Notes under the pieces: generated by a model
The model's database searches: none
What the model was told of the DNA's origin: nothing
Seen by the model: only the letters and a program-made list of their open reading frames with translations
Shown: positions 9,794 through 17,489 of the stretch, piece after piece
Layout: the number at the start of each line of letters is the position of its first letter
How positions within the stretch are numbered: position 1 is the first letter of the stretch
NCBI GenBank assembly: GCA_049115695.1
Contig: JAGDZR010000020.1
Span: forward strand, 1-64,000
DNA length: 64,000 bases
Direction: 5' to 3'
Source: JAGDZR01 sp049115695
GTDB taxonomy: Bacteria > Bacteroidota > Bacteroidia > Cytophagales > Cyclobacteriaceae
Program-made: the position numbers and the translations under genes

Positions 9794-11113
9794 TTATTTC
9801 CTGATCAAGACTAATGTCATTAAATAAAAAGGTAAAAGAGGCACTTTATATCTCATCAAGGTCCCAAAATTAAAAGTGCTAACGCCTATCGCAAAAGCAA
9901 AAAGTAGAGCAAAAACAAAGCAAAAAACCAAAAACGGTTCTTTGAACAACCATATTTCTCCCCGCTTGCTAAACATCACGCAAAAAGTCAAGAGTGTGAA
10001 AAACAATGACTCAACTGCGCTGAGTAACATCAAAGGATTTTTCACCTCCCACAAGTACGGTCGAAATAAACTCACATTAATCGCAGCTGGCATCAAACGA
10101 ATCATTCCTTGCCAGGTACCATCAATCTTGCCTAAATCATAACCTCCATCACCTCCAGTTCGAGCGCCCCATCCATATCTAATATCATATGCCGTAATTG
10201 CCGCTCTTTCTGCAATTTCATCTAAAGCATACTTGTCTGACGATGAAGAAACTTGAACTAAGGCAGCATACCCCAAAGCGCCAAACAGTGACAATAATAT
10301 GGGTATCATGATTGCCCTCAAAATATAATTTCCAACACCAATGATATTTCGCCAATATATCCAAACGAACAGGGTAGGGATATAACAAATCAAAATGTAA
10401 ATTTTGATTTGGTATATCACCCAAATTGAAACGATTGCAATTCCCCAATTAATTAATCGCCTGTTCCTTAGGTCTATCAAGTTAATCATGGCAAAAGTCA
10501 ACCAACCAAGTGCACCCAATGTGATTGTATCCTTTAAAATTCCCGAACCCCAGAAAACGACGGAAGGCACAAATAGAATAGCTATTGCCAACCACTTTTC
10601 GCTACGAGCATACTTTTGAGAAACTCCTAAATAAAACGCCCACAATCCACTGAAACTAAAAGTGGCAAAAAACAAGGCCGTAGCGCTATAGGTATGAAAT
10701 GTCATCAGATCAATAAGAGCAACTATCCGGACAATAAAAAAAGAATGAGGATCTCTATAGTACCAAATGTGTTGACTATACTTAAAAGTTTCGCCTACTC
10801 TTGTTCCTCCTTCTTCAAATAATAGTTTGAACCCCAATATGGAATCATTCATGAAAGCTTCCCAAATCCATCTACTCCCATGAGTGAAGTAATTAAAAGT
10901 ATCACCACCACCATACCAAAATTGATAGACTAAACCCAGTGCTATTGCACCTGCAAATCGAATCCACAATGCTGGCAGAAAATACTTACGGGTTTTTTCC
11001 GTGGTAACATAGGGTCGAACTTTGTAGGCAAGAAAAGTGAGTAATACAATGAAAATTGGTGTAATTGCCAAGTCCTTAATAGTCATCCCATCAACTAACA
11101 AATATTGTAGCAT
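9794..11113 (-). CDS. Multi-pass membrane protein, candidate glycan polymerase (Wzy/EpsG-like)
   Basis: I cannot name the family with certainty. The 439-residue protein has about ten to twelve membrane segments and a polar loop near the middle-to-C-terminal part (WGARTGGDGGYDLGKIDGTW). Early in the chain WYGGGDTFNYF resembles the periplasmic loop start of EpsG-type proteins, and the end RYKVPLLPFYLM resembles the closing RY-P motif of such polymerases. Its place between the flippase (2 bp gap) and an acyltransferase (1 bp overlap) fits a Wzy polymerase, since no other candidate is in the cluster. It could also be a GT-C sugar transferase. Confidence 0.55.
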   Translation of the reverse strand: MLQYLLVDGMTIKDLAITPIFIVLLTFLAYKVRPYVTTEKTRKYFLPALWIRFAGAIALGLVYQFWYGGGDTFNYFTHGSRWIWEAFMNDSILGFKLLFEEGGTRVGETFKYSQHIWYYRDPHSFFIVRIVALIDLMTFHTYSATALFFATFSFSGLWAFYLGVSQKYARSEKWLAIAILFVPSVVFWGSGILKDTITLGALGWLTFAMINLIDLRNRRLINWGIAIVSIWVIYQIKIYILICYIPTLFVWIYWRNIIGVGNYILRAIMIPILLSLFGALGYAALVQVSSSSDKYALDEIAERAAITAYDIRYGWGARTGGDGGYDLGKIDGTWQGMIRLMPAAINVSLFRPYLWEVKNPLMLLSAVESLFFTLLTFCVMFSKRGEIWLFKEPFLVFCFVFALLFAFAIGVSTFNFGTLMRYKVPLLPFYLMTLVLIRK

Positions 11114-12228
11114 TACGTTGAAAACCTTTTTTCCTTGATTTTCAAGAATCTTTTTTCAAAAATCACGTAGCTAATCCATGCTAATCCATGAGTGACTAAA
11201 AGTGCAAATAGTGTTTCAATCACTATCACCACAATAAGGCTTTCATTGAAACCATAAAGCTTGGTTGTGTTGGTAGCTATTAATATGCCAATAAAATGAA
11301 GACAATACATTCCATAGGTGTACTTGCCCCATCTACTTAAATACCCAAAACTACCAAATTCTATCACTCTGCGCCCACCAATTGACTGTGTCAGTATTAT
11401 GATAGCAAACAAAATAGAAAAACATGTTATCTCAAGAGAGTTAAGCACTTGACCTATGAAAATTTCTTGACGAAATAAAACAACCACAACAGTGATTAAA
11501 TATAATGTGAGTTGAAAGGATTTTTTTAGATCTATCAGAAACTTGAAGTTACTCAATTTATTATACCCGATAAAACCGAAAAGGCCTCCAATCGCCAAGG
11601 ATGAAAGTACACTCATCGTGTGAAAATAGAGCACAGCGCTGTTATTAAAGAAAGCTAATCTGAAAGAAATACTAAGCGCAATAAGTATGGTAAATGCTAA
11701 AATCCTTCTTCGTTTGAACGCTACAATGATTAATGGCCAAACCAAGTAAAACTGTTCTTCAATTGAAACTGACCATAGTACCCCAAGTATTGACGCGTCT
11801 GGTAAACCATTCCATATGTTATTAAAATTACTCAAAAAGGTGATAAACAGTACAATATCAGCTGACTCCATAGGTACTTGTCCAAATGCACTTTTCAAAA
11901 CGGGGAAAACCGTGAACCCAAATACAACAGTTAACATATAAAGTGGCCATATTCTTAAAACCCTTCTAATATAAAAATGAGAAACACTAATCCTTTGATT
12001 ATCATCCTCTTCCTTCAACAATAGAAATGTTATCAAATAACCAGACAATACGAAGAAAAATATTACTCCTAAATCCCCATTTCTGAAAATCCACACAAAG
12101 GCCTGATACACATAATTTTCCTTAATCCATTTGTATTCAGTATGGAATGAGTGATAAAAGAAAACAGACAAGAAAGACAGTGTTCTTAAGGCATCAAGAT
12201 TTGGTAAATGCTTTGAGGAAGATGTCAT
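11113..12228 (-). CDS. Acyltransferase family 3 membrane protein (OafA-like)
   Basis: Membrane O-acyltransferase of 371 residues with about ten hydrophobic segments. The opening LDALRTLSFLSVFFYHSFH holds the family R-x10-H arrangement (RTLSFLSVFFYH), and FFFVLSGYLITFLLL and SIEEQFYLVWPL are also signature stretches of the acyl_transf_3 family. It would add an acetyl or other acyl group to the surface glycan from the cytoplasmic pool. It is the first gene of the minus-strand operon. Its stop codon shares one base with the start of the next gene. A 130-bp divergent gap to the epimerase gene holds the promoters of both units. Confidence 0.88.
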   Translation of the reverse strand: MTSSSKHLPNLDALRTLSFLSVFFYHSFHTEYKWIKENYVYQAFVWIFRNGDLGVIFFFVLSGYLITFLLLKEEDDNQRISVSHFYIRRVLRIWPLYMLTVVFGFTVFPVLKSAFGQVPMESADIVLFITFLSNFNNIWNGLPDASILGVLWSVSIEEQFYLVWPLIIVAFKRRRILAFTILIALSISFRLAFFNNSAVLYFHTMSVLSSLAIGGLFGFIGYNKLSNFKFLIDLKKSFQLTLYLITVVVVLFRQEIFIGQVLNSLEITCFSILFAIIILTQSIGGRRVIEFGSFGYLSRWGKYTYGMYCLHFIGILIATNTTKLYGFNESLIVVIVIETLFALLVTHGLAWISYVIFEKRFLKIKEKRFST

Positions 12229-12364
12229 TTTATTACTCCAGTTTGAAAATAATCTAATATCAATTCCCTTCTGACTTAACGAAACTTAGCGCAATAAAGA
12301 AATCCTTTAAGGTCATTTTATTCCTACAATCGGTTTACTTTGTTGAAGTTCATCTTATTTGCAT

Positions 12365-13357
12365 ATGACCTATTCATTAGTCACCGGTGGTGCTGGTTTT
12401 ATTGGCACTCACGTCGTTCAGGAGCTACTCAAGCAAAAAAGAAAGGTAATTGTTCTTGATGATTTGAGTGGGGGTTTCATCGAAAATATACCCAAAGAAG
12501 TCATTTTTATTCAAGGATCTATTACCGATCATAAACTGCTCACCAAAATCTTTGAAGGCCATAGCATAGAATATGTCTATCATTTGGCTGCCTATGCAGC
12601 TGAAGGATTAAGCCACTTTATTAAACGATTCAACTACACCAACAATCTCATTGGCAGTGTCAACCTGATCAATGAATCGATCAAACATAAAATCAAGTGC
12701 TTTGTCTTCACCTCGTCTATAGCAGTATATGGAGGGCTTGAGCCTCCAATGACGGAAGAAATGACACCCATTCCCGAAGATCCATATGGGATCGCAAAAC
12801 TTGCAGTGGAACAAGAACTACGGGTGAGTCATGAAATGTTTGGATTGGACTATGTCATATTCAGACCACATAATGTTTATGGTGAATATCAAAACCTGGG
12901 TGATAAATATCGAAATGTCGTTGGCATCTTTATGAACCTGCTAATGCAAGGAAAGCAGCTTACAGTGTTTGGAGATGGGCTACAAACCCGAGCTTTTAGC
13001 TATGTAGGAGATATGGCTCCAGTTATTGTCAATTCTGCCAGTAATTCTAAGGCGTATGGACAGGTATTCAATGTAGGAGCAGATCAAAACTATACGATCA
13101 AGGAACTGGCCACTGAGGTAATGAATGCAATGGACATCCAGGGTGAGTTGAATCATGTTGAAGCACGCAATGAGGTCGTTCACGCCTATGCAGATCACTC
13201 GAAAGCCAATAACTTATTTGGTAATTATGCCACCACCTCTTTAGCGGATGGCTTGAAAAAAATGGCCAATTGGGCCAAGAAAACTGGTATTAAATCGAGT
13301 ACTGATTTCGAGAACATCGAAATCACCGAAAAATTACCGCCAATCTGGACCAAGTAA
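12365..13357 (+). CDS. NAD-dependent sugar epimerase/dehydratase (GalE-like)
   Basis: Extended short-chain dehydrogenase that likely epimerises a UDP-hexose or UDP-N-acetylhexosamine at C4. GGAGFIG (8-14) binds NAD; SSIAVYG (117-123) carries the catalytic Ser region and Tyr141-x3-Lys145 (PYGIAK) completes the triad. FRPHNVYG follows as in GalE/WbpP enzymes. The frame opens six bases earlier at a TTG, but ATG 12365-12367 places the strand TYSLVTGG correctly. The gene is divergent from the acyltransferase and abuts the glycosyltransferase downstream without a gap (stop at 13357, ATG at 13358). Confidence 0.88.
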   Translation: MTYSLVTGGAGFIGTHVVQELLKQKRKVIVLDDLSGGFIENIPKEVIFIQGSITDHKLLTKIFEGHSIEYVYHLAAYAAEGLSHFIKRFNYTNNLIGSVNLINESIKHKIKCFVFTSSIAVYGGLEPPMTEEMTPIPEDPYGIAKLAVEQELRVSHEMFGLDYVIFRPHNVYGEYQNLGDKYRNVVGIFMNLLMQGKQLTVFGDGLQTRAFSYVGDMAPVIVNSASNSKAYGQVFNVGADQNYTIKELATEVMNAMDIQGELNHVEARNEVVHAYADHSKANNLFGNYATTSLADGLKKMANWAKKTGIKSSTDFENIEITEKLPPIWTK

Positions 13358-14458
13358 ATGCCAAAAATTCTTTTCATTGCTGCTCATCGTCCTAACCGAT
13401 CCCCTTCACAGCGATTTAGATTTGAACAATACTTTGAATTTTTAGGTCAAAACGATTGGGAGGTTGAATTCTCCTACATCATTGATGAGCACTCAGATAA
13501 AGTTTTGTATCAAAGTGGTAGAATAGTTTCAAAAGCATTTGTATTTGCTAAATCTGTCGTATTCAGACTTAAAGACTTAATCAAATCCAGAAATGTCGAC
13601 ATTGTTTTTGTGCAAAGAGAAGCCTTGATGACAGGGTCTACCTTTTTTGAAAAGCAGTTTTCAAAAAAATCCAGGCTTATTTTCGATTTCGATGACTCAA
13701 TCTGGCTGCATGATATCAATCCAAAACAAGGCATTCTCAACAAATTGAAAGACGCTTCCAAAACGTCCAGGATTATTGGATGCGCAGATTTGATTTTCGC
13801 TGGCAACCAGTACCTAGCCGATTATAGCAAACAGTTTAACTCTAATGTTAAAATCATCCCTACGACCATTGATACTGAAGAATACCAAAGGGTTACAACC
13901 GAAAAGAATCAGGATGGAATCTGTATCGGTTGGAGTGGTAGTTTTTCGACGATAAAGCATTTTGAAACTATCATTCCTGCACTGATAAGGATAAAAGAGC
14001 AATATAAAGGTCGAGTTTACTTTAAAGTAATTGGTGATGGTAATTACGTCAATGACAAATTGGCCATTAAGGGACTTCCCTGGTCCAAACAATCTGAAAT
14101 CGAGGATCTTTCCGAGATAGATATTGGCATCATGCCTTTGCCTGATGATGAATGGTCAAAAGGTAAATGTGGCCTGAAAGGGTTACAATATATGGCATTG
14201 AAAATCCCAACCATTATGTCCCCTGTAGGAGTCAATACCGAAATTATCCAAGATGGTGAAAATGGCTTTTTAGCTAGTGAAAGTGAAGAATGGGTAGAAA
14301 AACTTTCCAAACTCATTGAATCGGCAGAGCTCAGGCAGCAATTAGGACAAAAAGGTCGTGAAACGGTCGTAAAACAGTATTCGGTCGAAGCAAATAAGTC
14401 TCTTTATTTGGAAGCGTTTAATGCATTGATTAATCACTCTTCGACAGGCTCAGAGTGA
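13358..14458 (+). CDS. GT4-like glycosyltransferase whose C-terminus is repeat-encoded
   Basis: GT-B fold enzyme of 366 residues. FIAAHRPNRSPSQRFRFEQY begins the first domain; IGWSGSFSTIKHFETI, KVIGDG, IDIGIMPLPDDEWSKGKCGLKGLQYMALKIPTIMSPVG and the final helix form the donor domain. The Gly-Leu-Lys-Gly stretch replaces the usual EG-P-xxEAMA. The last six residues and the stop codon (SSTGSE, TGA at 14456-14458) lie in the first unit of a repeat array, so the native C-terminus has probably been replaced by repeat sequence. Pairs with the epimerase as a two-gene plus-strand unit. Confidence 0.85.
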   Translation: MPKILFIAAHRPNRSPSQRFRFEQYFEFLGQNDWEVEFSYIIDEHSDKVLYQSGRIVSKAFVFAKSVVFRLKDLIKSRNVDIVFVQREALMTGSTFFEKQFSKKSRLIFDFDDSIWLHDINPKQGILNKLKDASKTSRIIGCADLIFAGNQYLADYSKQFNSNVKIIPTTIDTEEYQRVTTEKNQDGICIGWSGSFSTIKHFETIIPALIRIKEQYKGRVYFKVIGDGNYVNDKLAIKGLPWSKQSEIEDLSEIDIGIMPLPDDEWSKGKCGLKGLQYMALKIPTIMSPVGVNTEIIQDGENGFLASESEEWVEKLSKLIESAELRQQLGQKGRETVVKQYSVEANKSLYLEAFNALINHSSTGSE

Positions 14459-14651
14459 CAACCTCTTCTAACAATCTCAAAGAGACATACTCTTTAAACT
14501 AGCTCAGCGTGACATACTCTTCTTACTAATTCAGAGTGGCAGCCTCTTCCAACAAGTTCAGCGTGACAGCCTCTTCTTACTAATTCAGAGTGACAGCCTC
14601 TTCCAACAAGCTCAGAGTGGCATCCTCTTCTAAAAAGCTCAAAGCGACATC
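14437..14651 (+). repeat. Repeat array A: eight degenerate units of 26-27 bp
   Basis: Units start at 14437, 14463, 14490, 14517, 14544, 14571, 14598 and 14625. The first is 26 bp and the rest exactly 27 bp. Each opens with CTCTT and contains a form of CTCAGAGTGACA. Units 4 and 6 are nearly identical, as are 5 and 7, giving a 54-bp higher-order repeat. The first unit holds the TTCGACAGGCTCAGAGTGAC core that appears in opposite orientation in the palindromes to the right. Units touch each other, so there are no spacers as in CRISPR. Confidence 0.9.
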
Positions 14652-14674
14652 CTTACCCAGATATGCACGTCCTG

Positions 14675-14703
14675 GGGTCATACTGAGCCTGTCGAAGCGA
14701 CCC
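14675..14703 (-). repeat. Palindromic repeat 1 (imperfect)
   Basis: Arms GGGTCATACT (14675-14684) and AGCGACCC (14696-14703) enclose the 11-bp core GAGCCTGTCGA. Read on the minus strand the core is TCGACAGGCTC, the same as in the first unit of array A, so this element is the inverted partner that closes the first repeat module. Confidence 0.8.
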
Positions 14704-14771
14704 ACTCATGTGTGACTACACTGACTTGTTTAACTTCAAACCCTATACTGTTTCAATGAACAGCGCCCTAT

Positions 14772-14800
14772 GGTCATACTGAGCTTGTCGAAGTATGACC
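14772..14800 (-). repeat. Palindromic repeat 2 (perfect 9-bp arms)
   Basis: GGTCATACT (14772-14780) and AGTATGACC (14792-14800) are exact reverse complements around the 11-bp core GAGCTTGTCGA. It lies 36 bp before the GIY-YIG start codon and could be a hairpin in its leader, a binding or cleavage site of the nuclease, or both. Confidence 0.85.
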
Positions 14801-14836
14801 CGCTGAATGAATCCACTCAATTTATTAGTTTCGAAT

Positions 14837-15184
14837 ATGCATCGAACCTACACTGTTTATATTCCTCTTTGCGCAAATGGTCAATATCACACAGGAGTCA
14901 CCAATGACATTGATAGAAGAATGCATGAACATCAGGCTGGAATAAATGAAGGAGCTTTTACAGCTAACAAACGTCCCGTTCAGCTGGTATTTCAAGAAAA
15001 TTTCAATCATATCAAGGAGGCCATTGATTTTGAAAAACAAGTGAAAGGGTGGCGAAGGGCCAAAAAAGAAGCTTTGATCAATGATGAATGGGACAAATTG
15101 CCTGAATTGAGTAAGTCCTACACGGATGGAGAGGACCACTCTTCGACAGGCTCAGAGGGACGTCCTCTTCTTTCAAATTCATAG
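14837..15184 (+). CDS. Small GIY-YIG nuclease embedded in a repeat element
   Basis: Single-domain GIY-YIG endonuclease of the short UPF0213/UvrC N-terminal type (115 residues). TVY (6-8) and YHTG (17-20) are the GIY and YIG strands; TNDIDRRMHEH has the conserved Arg; AIDFEKQVKGWRRAKKEALI has the metal-binding Glu66 and the basic helix typical of this subfamily. The domain itself ends near residue 94. The last part, SSTGSE and beyond, is read from array B because TGA of the unit has become GGA. ATG 14837 fits the domain start; an in-frame ATG at 14807 would add ten residues. It is flanked by two repeat modules of the same design, which suggests that it acts on or moves these repeats; this is inference. 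Confidence 0.85.
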   Translation: MHRTYTVYIPLCANGQYHTGVTNDIDRRMHEHQAGINEGAFTANKRPVQLVFQENFNHIKEAIDFEKQVKGWRRAKKEALINDEWDKLPELSKSYTDGEDHSSTGSEGRPLLSNS

Positions 15185-15323
15185 GAACATACTCTTACAA
15201 CTCAAAGTGACTAACTCTTATTAACAAGCTCAAAGTGACATAATCTTTAAACTAGCTCAGCTTGACTATCTCTTCTAAAACTCTAAGAGGGACAGTCCGT
15301 TAACAAGCTCTGAGATATAATAG
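15139..15323 (+). repeat. Repeat array B: about seven degenerate units of 23-28 bp
   Basis: Units start near 15139, 15165, 15192, 15215, 15243, 15270 and 15297. The first is 26 bp and shares its first 19 bases (CTCTTCGACAGGCTCAGAG) with the first unit of array A. The fifth, with CTTTAAACTAGCTCAGC, matches the third unit of array A. Spacing is less regular than in array A, so this copy looks older or more eroded. Confidence 0.85.
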
Positions 15324-15354
15324 ACAACATTCTTAGTAATTCTCAGGTTCTAAG

Positions 15355-15383
15355 GGTCATACTTAGCCTGTCGAAGTATGACA
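15355..15383 (-). repeat. Palindromic repeat 3, touching a stop codon
   Basis: GTCATACT (15356-15363) and AGTATGAC (15375-15382) are exact reverse complements around TAGCCTGTCGA. The element ends directly at the TGA stop (minus strand, 15384-15386) of the asparagine synthetase homologue. It is the inverted partner that closes the second repeat module. Confidence 0.85.
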
Positions 15384-17234
15384 TCAAAACCTCCCCCACC
15401 ACTTCATGAAAACATACAATTGCCAGACCTGTATATGTGCATCGCCCGGATTACCAGAATGCAACCGTTTTCTGATCATATCAACAGATTCCCAATTGAA
15501 AAGATTCGTTGATGCTATCAATTCTCTATTGAAGACCACTTGATCCAATTCACCTTTAAGTTCTCCTCTGAACCAATCCAGCAACGGCACCTCAAAGCCA
15601 TGTTTCTTTCTTTGTTGCAAACCGTCTGGCAGCTCTTCTTCAAATGCCTCTCTAAGAATTTTCTTCCTTACACCTCCGGCAATTTTAAAGTGCTCTGGTA
15701 ATGAAAATGCTGCCTCTACCAAACGATGATCCAAAAAGGGCACTCTTACTTCCAAACTGTTGCTCATGGACATCCAATCCACTTTAGTGAGCATATCTCC
15801 TTGCAACACCAGCTCAATATCTTTGAGTAACACATCGTCAATTGTCATGGAGTACATCTCCAACCTCTTCTTGAATTCATGTAGTCCTGCCGGGTGCTTC
15901 AACAAACGTTCTACATGGTGCTCCCTGATGAATGTCGCCAACCTCCAATAACGATCTTCCGGATTCATCAACAAAATATCGTGATACTTGACCATCTGCC
16001 TGGCCATATTGCTCAACTTACCATTTCGTGACTGTGGTAATAGCTTGATTACTTCTCCAAGCAAAACAATGATGGCATTGGTAAACTTATTATCTCTACT
16101 GTTCACCCAAGCCGCATGCTTGTTGTACCCTGAAAAAACTTCATCTGCACCATCCCCGGATAAAGCCACCGTCACATGTGCTCTTGTAAGTCTGGATAAG
16201 ATTTGAACAGGTAGTGCTGAAGAATCAGCAAATGGCTCATCGAAATAATCTACTACATGATGAAGCTGCTCATACAAGTCATCATTACTCAGGGTAAACG
16301 TATGATGATTGGTATCAAATGCACGCGCAAGGGTCTCAGCATATTTAGTCTCATCAAAAAATGGATTGTCCTTGAAGCCAATAGAAAAACTTGATAAACC
16401 CTTTTTCTCTTTTGCCGCCAGTGCGGTAATTATCGATGAATCTATACCTCCACTCAGAAAAGTCCCGACAGGTACATCTGCTACCAAACGACTGCTAACA
16501 GAATCTATCATTAACTCTCGAATCTGGCTCTTTGCCTCTCCATAGTCATTGATATGGTGTTCCGCAATGGTTAATTCATAGTACTTTTTCTTAACGACCG
16601 ATCGGTCCCTTATCATTAAATAATGACCAGCTTCTAGTTTGTGTACATCCTTATAAATTGAATATGGAGCTGGAATATATGTCAGCTGGAAATACAAGTT
16701 CAGCGCAACATGATTAAGTTCATTGCATGGATGCAATTCCTTAAGTGCCTTAATCTCAGATCCAAATGCGAAATGGTTCTCATTTTGGGCATAGACCAGT
16801 GGTTTAATCCCAAACCTGTCACGTGCAACAAAAACACTGGCCTCTTCTTTGTCGTAGATCGCTAATGCGAAAAAGCCATTGAATCTTTCGAGGCAATCCA
16901 CACCCCACTTGACATAAGCATTAAGTATTACCTCAGTATCTGTACTGCTTTTGAATTGGAATTCGGACAATTCACTTTTCAGTGATTGATAATTATAAAC
17001 TTCACCATTGAAAACGATACAATACCTCCCTGTAGCATCCCACATAGGCTGTGTTCCGCGCGCATCCAAATCAATAATTGACAACCGACGATGACCAAAC
17101 CCCACTCGGTGATCGATGTATGTACCTCGTGCATCCGGACCTCTTCTTTGCAGTTTGTCAGTTGCACAATCAAGTGATGCAGAGGATACACCCTCCAAGC
17201 CTTGAAATCCGTATATGCCTACAATACCACACAT
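15384..17234 (-). CDS. asnB: Asparagine synthetase (glutamine-hydrolysing) homologue, second copy
   Basis: Full-length AsnB architecture (616 residues): MCGIVGIYG with the Cys2 nucleophile, FNGEVYNY at 75-82, and the P-loop LSGGIDS at 260-266. ALSGDGADEVFSGYNKH follows as in the synthetase domain. It differs widely from the copy at 4637-6484, so it is not a recent duplication. It is the better match to the PEP-CTERM/exosortase-type amidotransferases often seen in polysaccharide loci, but either copy could make asparagine. The stop codon abuts palindromic repeat 3. Upstream lies a pseudogene remnant and then the DegT-type aminotransferase. Confidence 0.88.
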   Translation of the reverse strand: MCGIVGIYGFQGLEGVSSASLDCATDKLQRRGPDARGTYIDHRVGFGHRRLSIIDLDARGTQPMWDATGRYCIVFNGEVYNYQSLKSELSEFQFKSSTDTEVILNAYVKWGVDCLERFNGFFALAIYDKEEASVFVARDRFGIKPLVYAQNENHFAFGSEIKALKELHPCNELNHVALNLYFQLTYIPAPYSIYKDVHKLEAGHYLMIRDRSVVKKKYYELTIAEHHINDYGEAKSQIRELMIDSVSSRLVADVPVGTFLSGGIDSSIITALAAKEKKGLSSFSIGFKDNPFFDETKYAETLARAFDTNHHTFTLSNDDLYEQLHHVVDYFDEPFADSSALPVQILSRLTRAHVTVALSGDGADEVFSGYNKHAAWVNSRDNKFTNAIIVLLGEVIKLLPQSRNGKLSNMARQMVKYHDILLMNPEDRYWRLATFIREHHVERLLKHPAGLHEFKKRLEMYSMTIDDVLLKDIELVLQGDMLTKVDWMSMSNSLEVRVPFLDHRLVEAAFSLPEHFKIAGGVRKKILREAFEEELPDGLQQRKKHGFEVPLLDWFRGELKGELDQVVFNRELIASTNLFNWESVDMIRKRLHSGNPGDAHIQVWQLYVFMKWWGRF

Positions 17235-17273
17235 GGCTATTCAATCTTCAAGAATTCTCTGAAATTAGATCTA

Positions 17274-17429
17274 TTAATAACCTGGAGCTTCGCTTGATAA
17301 TTTCTTGAAAAAGTCTTTGAAATGGTCATTTTTTTGGGGGTTCCATTTAATCTCAAATGCACTTAGTCGACCTCCTTCATCCTCAATATAATCAACCTCC
17401 TGCTGTTGCTTGGTTCTCCAAAAGAATGT
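17274..17429 (-). pseudogene. C-terminal remnant of a DUF4143-type AAA ATPase
   Basis: Fifty-one codons without a start read FFWRTKQQQEVDYIEDE, then GGRLSAFEIKWNPQK and end at TAA 17274-17276. This matches the C-terminal end of archaeal-type AAA ATPases with a DUF4143 domain (the nuclease-like E-x-D-x-I-E ... A-F-E-x-K-W pattern). A TAA cuts the frame just upstream at 17430-17432, where a tandem duplication begins. No other part of the gene is present, so this is a relic of a lost gene between the two glycan genes. Confidence 0.65.
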
Positions 17430-17489
17430 TTAATTCCTGTTTAGTTATAACTTTTCAGGATTTAATTCCTGTTTAGTTATGTTTTTCAG
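17429..17489. repeat. 32-bp tandem duplication at the 3' end of the aminotransferase gene
   Basis: TTTAATTCCTGTTTAGTTAT occurs at 17429 and again at 17461; both copies continue into a TTTTCAG stretch. The period is 32 bp, not a multiple of three, so the aminotransferase frame passes through the right copy and ends in the left copy in another phase. Confidence 0.85.

Noticed and set aside
14437..14651. Possible CRISPR array
   Set aside because: The units are contiguous with no unique spacers, they diverge from each other, and no cas gene is near.
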